Origin: Ridgeia piscesae
Lineage: Eukaryota > Annelida > Polychaeta > Sabellida > Siboglinidae
NCBI GenBank assembly: GCA_025642075.2
Contig: JAODUO010000157.1
Location: 300,001-364,000, forward strand
Reading direction: 5' to 3'
DNA: 64,000 nt
Of the stretch, positions 57,456 to 64,000 are shown one piece after another; position 1 is the stretch's first letter; every line of letters starts with the position of its first letter. Under the pieces are notes generated by a model. That model was not told where the DNA came from, searched no databases, and worked only from the letters and a program-made list of their open reading frames with translations. The translations under genes were made by a program, and so were the position numbers.

Positions 57456-58299
57456 AGCATCAATAGCAAGAAGAAGCATTACTATTCCTGCATATATACA
57501 TTTATACATACACGAGCTTGACTGTAGTTGAATGCATTTCCGATATGTATCACAAAACCAGCTGAACTTATGAAATGGAGTCAATGTGTGTGCACAACAT
57601 GTAGTGTTTGTAAAACAATAGGGTGTCAACTTGCCACACACAACATTGAACCGACATTACCCGAAACTGTGCAAGTGAATACAATGGTTAGACAAACAAC
57701 TGACACTGTTTTTGCATAACAACACAGTAAGTGCAATCAGTCACAACTGTATTTAAGACTGTCATAGAATGTGAAGTTATAAATTATAACCTGACAGGAA
57801 TGCATACTTATTAGTACACAATCTAAAAAAGCATGCACAAATTCGTATGTTTAGGTAACACAGCTAACAGCGCTCCTGGGCCTGCTCCACCCCCCCCCCC
57901 CCGTCCTCACCCACGACCATACATTTCTATCTATGCTCACGACGCATTCAACAAGTTCCTCAGTCCGAGCTTCCCGCCAGGTGGCGGCTCGATACCCTGC
58001 AGATGGTGCTGCCCTCTGGATCGCTTCATGGGCTGTATATAATAACGTACATTTCTACAGGGAACCATCCAGACTTCTTTGAACACACACCAACTGTATT
58101 TAGTAAGCAGCTAATAAAACCTACCCACTAAATTCGATTTATCCAGTAAACACCCTTTCCTACCTGTTTTTACGGCAACATATTGTAATATCGCCCATCC
58201 AGACCCCGTCTCAACGGCAACGTGCTACACTGCGGCTGGCTGACAACGACCACAGCCACTGGCAGTGTTATAGTATTGTGCCATTTGTGGTAAGCCTAG
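57456..58299. other. no gene recognised
   Basis: Contains a poly-C run at 57890-57902. No supported exon. Confidence 0.4.
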
Positions 58300-58740
58300 A
58301 TCAAGTCAGTGACTTTAATATGCTGCATATAGTAACCAGAAACTGGTACTGTCCAAATGTGTGCTTGATACAGTTCATTTGTTTTGCTATAATAGACCTC
58401 CAGGACAGGACCAGGGCCATATTATTCTGCACGAATTTCAGTGATCTGTCAAAATCAAATGGTCCACTAACCCAAGCCAAACAGTTTCTGTTTCCGAAGT
58501 GTTGTCAATTTCTGATATTTCTCCATCTTTGCTTGTCAAAATATACTTGGTGTCGTACTTTCTTTGATCGACCATATATGTTAGATATTTGCAGTGCGTT
58601 GGATTGAAATTTATTTAACCACGATGTTAATTTGCCGATACCTTCTTGTAAGTCTTCTTGCCATGGCCATTTCATTTCTCTCGTCTCAGTGTACTTTTAT
58701 TATCATTGGCGAATATTTTTAGTACAATGTCTTGATACAT
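58300..58740 (-). pseudogene. old LINE RT remnant (CR1/L2-like palm and thumb)
   Basis: On the minus strand, across several shifts: IVLKIFANDNKS (a decayed LK-FADD-TK), then WQEDLQEGIGKLTSWLNKFQ, a K-DGEISEID stretch in the place of the Y...G..L....eekDLGv segment, and HLIFDRSLKFVQNN, then the RR-F and LYkt-like region. The order fits the palm-to-thumb part of a CR1/L2 RT. Heavily decayed, so the call rests on motif order. It ends ~325 bases upstream of the WDR6-like start codon. Confidence 0.45.
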
Positions 58741-58917
58741 TACTGTGATTGCCCAAAAGTATGCTAACCATAGCAGCCAGTAGTAATAGTTAATGATTTT
58801 TAATCTTGAATATAAAATTACATTAATAACCACTGATTTGGGGTGGCTATTAGGAAAATGATGGATTATAAGATTTGATTTCTTGTGTGCAGAGCTTGGC
58901 TCTGTGAATAGTCAGTG

Positions 58918-58980
58918 ACACACACACACACACGCACGCACGCACGCACGCACCACACACACACACACACACACACACAA
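58918..58980. repeat. (CA)n/(CGCA)n microsatellite upstream of the WDR6-like gene
   Basis: cacacacacgcacgcacgcacgca followed by (CA)n, about 85 bases before the start codon; it may lie in the promoter or 5' UTR region. Confidence 0.9.
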
Positions 58981-59064
58981 TAATACCTCAGTATAATACA
59001 TGTTCATTGTTTGTTGTAGGTTAGCTGTGGACGTCTGTTGGGAGGTGAGACAGTGGCTTGAGAA

Positions 59065-62000
59065 ATGAAGTTTTACGAGAGTCTGCTCATTGCTCCAATT
59101 ACAGCATTGCACTTTGTTCAAGACAACTGGCTTCTGGCAGGTACTGGTGTGTTTATATCAGACTGTTGTAACATATACCACTTTTCTAAAATGTCCTATA
59201 GCCAGTTTCATAGAGCCTACTTATGGCAGGTGATAACCCGTCGAAAGCCCAAAACGTCGTATAGTTACACTAGTTGCGTTTCACCACGAGTCTGCTCCAT
59301 AGTTGCACTTAGGCTGCACCATATATTTAGCAGTCGTAACTTTACGCTAGTTGAAATATTTACAGTATGCTCCCCAAGTTTGTTGATGCTCCGGACACGC
59401 CCACTCTGAACATAATTATTTTTATTATTTACACTGAATATCCTTTACAGTCCTCATAATTTGGTATTTGCTAAACGAACAGCAAAGGCGGCTGCTAAAG
59501 AGAAAAAAGATGTCTAGAGACACCACAAATACTGGGACCTAATTAGTGGTTGTTAGCTACAACCATTAGACTGCATAATTGCATGTAAATGTATGCGGCT
59601 TTATGAATCCAGCCCCAGATGTATAAATATCCTACACTTCATACATGACGACACATTTCTAGCATTTCTAGCAGGTATTTATGTGTTTACATCCTACATT
59701 TTGTAAACGACAGCCACGCTGATGACATCACACATGTGACATGTGTTTACATCATATACTTTGAACCGAAGGTAGTGGTGTGGTTACATCCTACACTTTG
59801 TTTAGGACAATACACTTCTAACAAATATTAATGAGTTTACATCCTTCACTTTATACAAAACAACACGTCTAACAGAGAGTAACAGATACTAATATGTTTA
59901 CATCCTACACTTTGTTCAAAACATACCACTTCTAGAAGGTGTAAAACTTTGTGGAAAATCTGTTTATCATGTACTACTAGTTAATATGTTTATGCCCATA
60001 CGTATTGTACATGGCTTTTTAATTTAACTACAGGTCACTGGTCATTGTGCTATTGTAATGTATTGTATCTGAATTTTTTTATAAAATTTTTGTCTAGAAA
60101 ATATCAGATGTCTGAAATCTTACCACAACTATGCATAACTTACACGTAACTTTAATATTAACCTCCAGGTGAAGGACCAATACTTCACATGTACAATGTC
60201 GACTCTGAGAAAGAAATCTGCTGTGCCAAAGTTTTACCACATTCATCAATACATGGATTGAAATCTGGTAAGTTGTCTTAAGTTATGTATGTTGTACGAC
60301 TATGTACGTTGTATACGACTATGTATGTTGTGTACGACTATGTATGTTGTGTACGACTGTATGTTGTGTACAACTATGTATGTTGTGTATGACCATGTAT
60401 GTTGTGTATGACTATGTTGTGTATGACTATGTATGTTGTGTACGACTATGTATGTTGTGTATGGCCATGTATGTTGTGTATGACTATGTATGTTGTGTAC
60501 GACTATGTATGTTGTGTATGACCATGTATGTTGTGTATGACTGTATGTTGTGTATGACTATGTATGTTGTGTATGACTATGTATGTTGTGTATGACTATG
60601 TATGTTGTGTACGACTATGTATGTTGTGTATGACCATGTATGTTGTGTATGACTGTATGTTGTGTATGACTATGTATGTTGTGTATGACTATGTATGTTG
60701 TGTACGACTATGTATGTTGTGTACGACTATGTATGTTGTGTATGACTATGTATGTTGTGTATGACTATGTATGTTGTGTACGACTATGTATGTTGAGTAT
60801 GACTGTGTGTGTTGTGTTTGACTATGTATGTTGTGTACGACTATGTATGTTGTGTATGACTATGTGTGTTGTGTATGACTATGTATGTTGTGTACGACTA
60901 TGTATGTTGTGTATGACTACGTATGTTGTGTTTGACTATGTATGTTGTGTATGACTATGTATGTTGTGTACGACTATGTATGTTTGTACGACTGTGTGTT
61001 GTATATGACTATGTATGTTGTATACGACTATGTATGTTGTGTTTGACTATGTATGTTGTGTACGACTATGTGTGTTGTGTATGACTGTATGTTGTGTACG
61101 ACTGTGTATGTTGTGTATGACTGTATGTTGTGTACAACTATGTATGTTGTGTATGACTATGTATGTTTTTACGAATATGTGTGTTGTGTATGACTATGTA
61201 TGTTGTGTACGACTATGTGTGTTGTGTATGACTATGTATGTTGTGTATGACTATGTATGTTGTGTATGACTATGTATGTTGTGTATGACTATGTATGTTG
61301 TGTATGACTATGTATGTTGTGTATGACTATGTGTGTTGTGTATGACTGTATGTTGTGTTGACTATGTTGTTGTGTGTGACTGTATGTTGTGTATGACTAT
61401 GTATGTTGTGTATGACTATGTATGTTGTGTTTGACTATGTATGTTGTGTTTGACTATGTATGTTGTGTTTGACTATGTATGTTGTGTACGACTATGTATG
61501 TTGTGTATGACTATGTGTGTTGTGTATGACTATGTATGTTGTGTATGACTATGTATGTTGTGTACAACTATGTATGTTTGTACGACTGTGTGTTGTGTAT
61601 GACTATGTGTGTTGTGTTAGACTATATATGTTGTGTATGACCATGTATGTTGTGTATGACTGTATGTTGTGTATGACTATGTATGTTGTGTATGACTATG
61701 TATGTTGTGTATGACTATGTATGTTGTGTACGACTATGTATGTTGTGTATGACCATGTATGTTGTGTATGACTGTATGTTGTGTATGACTATGTATGTTG
61801 TGTATGACTATGTATGTTGTGTATGACTATGTATGTTGTGTACGACTATGTATGTTGTGTATGACCATGTATGTTGTGTATGACTGTATGTTGTGTATGA
61901 CTATGTATGTTGTGTATGACTATGTATGTTGTGTTGACTATGTATGTTGTGTACGACTATGTATGTTGTGTATGACTATGTATGTTGTGTATGACTATGT

Positions 62001-63608
62001 ATGTTGTGTACGACTATGTATGTTGAGTATGACTGTGTGTGTTGTGTTTGACTATGTATGTTGTGTACGACTATGTATGTTGTGTATGACTATGTGTGTT
62101 GTGTATGACTATGTATGTTGTGTACGACTATGTATGTTGTGTATGACTACGTATGTTGTGTTTGACTATGTATGTTGTGTATGACTATGTATGTTGTGTA
62201 CGACTATGTATGTTTGTACGACTGTGTGTTGTATATGACTATGTATGTTGTATACGACTATGTATGTTGTGTTTGACTATGTATGTTGTGTACGACTATG
62301 TGTGTTGTGTATGACTGTATGTTGTGTACGACTGTGTATGTTGTGTATGACTGTATGTTGTGTACAACTATGTATGTTGTGTATGACTATGTATGTTTTT
62401 ACGAATATGTGTGTTGTGTATGACTATGTATGTTGTGTACGACTATGTGTGTTGTGTTGACTATGTATGTTGTGTACGACTATGTATGTTGTGTACGACT
62501 ATGTATGTTGTGTATGACTATGTATGTTGTGTATGACTATGTATGTTGTGTTTGACTATGTGTGTTGTGTATGACTGTGTATGTTGTGTACGACTGTGTG
62601 TGTTGTGTGTGACTGTATGTTGTGTATGACTATGTATGTTGTGTATGACTATGTATGTTGTGTTTGACTATGTATGTTGTGTTTGACTATGTATGTTGTG
62701 TTTGACTATGTATGTTGTGTACGACTATGTATGTTGTGTATGACTATGTGTGTTGTGTATGACTATGTATGTTGTGTACGACTATGTATGTTGTGTACAA
62801 CTATGTATGTTTGTACGACTGTGTGTTGTGTATGACTATGTGTGTTGTGTTAGACTATATATGTTGTGTTAGACTATGTATGTTTGTACGACTATGTGTG
62901 TTGTGTTTGACTATGTGTGTTGTGTATGACTGTGTATGTTGTGTACGACTGTGTGTGTTGTGTACGACTATGTATGTTGTGTGTGACTATGTATGTTGTG
63001 TATGACTATGTATGTTGTGTATGACTATGTATGTTGTGTATGACTATGTGTGTTGTGTATGACTGTATGTTGTGTACGACTATGTATGTTGTGTATGACT
63101 ATGTATGTTGTGTTTGACTATGTATGTTGTGTTTGACTATGTATGTTGTGTATAACTGTGTATGGAGAAAACTATAAATCTATGCCAATCCACTATGGGT
63201 GGCACCATTTTGTCGTTGTCAAAGAAATATGTTTAATTAAGAATTTGTCATAAGCATACTGTAGGCTCTTAATAAAACCAATACAGTAGTTTGTAGTGCT
63301 GTTTGATTTACTATTAGATTACTTTCTGTTTTGATACATAGCCAGCTGCTGAGGTATTCTCTAGAATCACATCTCACTATCTTACACTCACCTTACCGTG
63401 CTTCACACGTGTATTAAATATTAGAATTGTTCTGGAACATTGTCTGCCACCTAATAGTGTTAGTTTGACTCCAGCAGTGCGTCACATTGTTAGGCATGTT
63501 ACAGTGTTGTCCTGTTTCAGACACCAGGAGACATGTTACAGACATTAAAGTCTGTGTCTTTGGTGGCAAGTCTGTGCGCGTTGTGTCTCTGGGAGAACCA
63601 AGGAAAGG
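59065..63608 (+). CDS. WDR6: WDR6-like WD-repeat protein, N-terminal three coding exons (runs past window end)
   Basis: In animals and yeast WDR6 is the partner of the FTSJ1/Trm7 methyltransferase for 2'-O-methylation of the tRNA anticodon loop wobble position (family knowledge). Exon 1 59065-59140 starts MKFYESLLIAPITALHFVQD and ends in LLAG; exon 2 60169-60267 reads EGPILHMYNVDSEKEICCAK then VLPHSSIHGLKS; exon 3 63521-63608 reads DTRRHVTDIKVCVFGGKSVR then VVSLGEPRK. All junctions are GT-AG and phases agree (1 and 1). The spliced text matches the first propeller strands of WDR6: the P-V/I-T-A/G-L start, LLAGEGP, SIHG, and the V-FG-K-L/VRVV block. The ATG has A at -3. Alternative: another long WD protein, but the LLAGEGP-to-FGGK order is WDR6-specific as far as I know. 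The 3' exons lie outside. Confidence 0.88.
60275..63165. repeat. 2.9-kb 19-bp minisatellite in WDR6-like intron 2, with 1.23-kb higher-order duplication
   Basis: Unit tatgttgtgtatgactatg (19 bases), with common variants at two places (tacgac, tttgac, tgtgtg) and rare shortened units. A block of variants from about 60600 recurs in the same order about 1230 bases later; for example, agtatgactgtgtgtgttg near 60795 and 62025, and ttttacgaatatgtgtgttg near 61167 and 62397. So about two copies of a 1.23-kb higher-order unit are present. The Cys-Val-Met open frames through it are artefacts. Confidence 0.97.
63166..63520 (+). other. 3' part of WDR6-like intron 2
   Basis: Single-copy sequence between the minisatellite and exon 3, ending with a cctgtttcag acceptor. 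Nothing else seen. Confidence 0.7.
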
Positions 63609-63931
63609 GTAGGTAGTTTGTTATTTATGTTTAATTTAGCAAAAAGAAGACATTCATCACGGCCTTGTACTTTCACTCTCTTCCTTCTGAAAGTACATGT
63701 CCAGAAGATGGTAAAATTTGATCAATATTGTTATCCCATCAAGCCACAGTGTGGCGCCACTGTTATATAATACATTTCCTGCATATAGCATGCAGAACGC
63801 CTCAAGAAAAAAAAGTATAGTGTACCATATACCGTATACCATATACTGTACGAACTACGCGGTATTTACCCAGTGCCATATAGAAGCAGATGGTACACAG
63901 TTCTGGTAAATAGCTGTATAACATCATAGAT

Positions 63932-64000
63932 GTGCAGTAGCTCAGTGACTGGGTTATTAGACCCTTAATCTGAAGAGCCCGGGGTCACATCCTGTATTGC
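63932..64000 (+). repeat. tRNA-derived SINE head (or tRNA pseudogene), cut by window end
   Basis: gtgcagTAGCTCAGTGACTGG holds a good box A, and GGGTCACATCC 40 bases on matches the box B consensus at 8 of 11 positions. The start gtgcagt would pair with the incomplete attgc(ac) end as an acceptor stem. The anticodon arm pairs poorly (tagac/ccttaat/ctgaa), so a working tRNA is unlikely. It lies in intron 3 of the WDR6-like gene. Confidence 0.5.

Noticed and set aside
58278..58607. 109-codon forward frame upstream of the WDR6-like gene.
   Set aside because: Antisense of a decayed LINE RT; no conserved protein in the forward direction.
60302..63005. Series of Cys/Val/Met-rich frames (MLCMTMYVVYDYVCCV).
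   Set aside because: Translation of the 19-bp minisatellite within a WDR6-like intron.

Overview
The window is nuclear DNA from an animal, most likely a marine invertebrate. Two genes have canonical GT-AG introns, there is no operon structure, and the rest is a dense mix of CR1-like and RTE-like LINEs, a Ty3/gypsy-type LTR element, cut-and-paste transposons, MITEs and long micro- and minisatellites. The phylum cannot be read safely from the sequence; a lophotrochozoan, an acorn worm or a lancelet would all fit.

Two host genes are well supported. A complete five-exon methyltransferase gene of the METTL27 (WBSCR27) type lies on the minus strand at 18449-22114 and encodes 245 aa. The first three coding exons of a WDR6-like WD-repeat gene lie on the plus strand from 59065 and run off the right end; intron 2 of that gene holds 2.9 kb of a 19-bp minisatellite. 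One orphan exon (51849-51945, minus) probably belongs to a third gene.

Layout: 1-4540 simple repeats and dispersed repeats. 4541-8178 a ~460-bp MITE split by a 3.2-kb CR1-like LINE. 8724-11235 a 2.5-kb TIR element filled with an ACCATAGTAAA-like motif. 11236-18400 tandem repeats, LINE scraps and an old MITE copy. 18449-22114 METTL27-like gene. 23049-28056 a multi-LTR gypsy-type complex with outer 4-bp target duplications. 28106-31281 a 3.2-kb TIR element. 31728-34152 a MITE and an inverted-repeat element. 34290-37806 a CR1 LINE with PHD, endonuclease and RT. 38368-41507 an ISL2EU/IS4EU-like transposon with a DDE transposase and a convergent SWIM-YqaJ nuclease, both cut off at one internal deletion. 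42045-45372 an inverted-repeat element with a decayed THAP exon. 46749-49922 an intact RTE-like LINE with perfect 13-bp target duplications. 50138-50756 a CR1-type ORF1 remnant with an esterase motif. 51986-54247 a second copy of the first LINE. 54540-57455 very long microsatellites. 59065-63608 WDR6-like gene. 63932-64000 a tRNA-derived SINE head.

Nothing suggests a metabolic cluster. The two host genes are RNA/small-molecule housekeeping functions that happen to be neighbours. The interesting biology is in the mobile elements: nesting, shared internal deletions, private VNTRs inside LTRs, a stop codon supplied by a LINE's terminal repeat, and the two-gene transposon.
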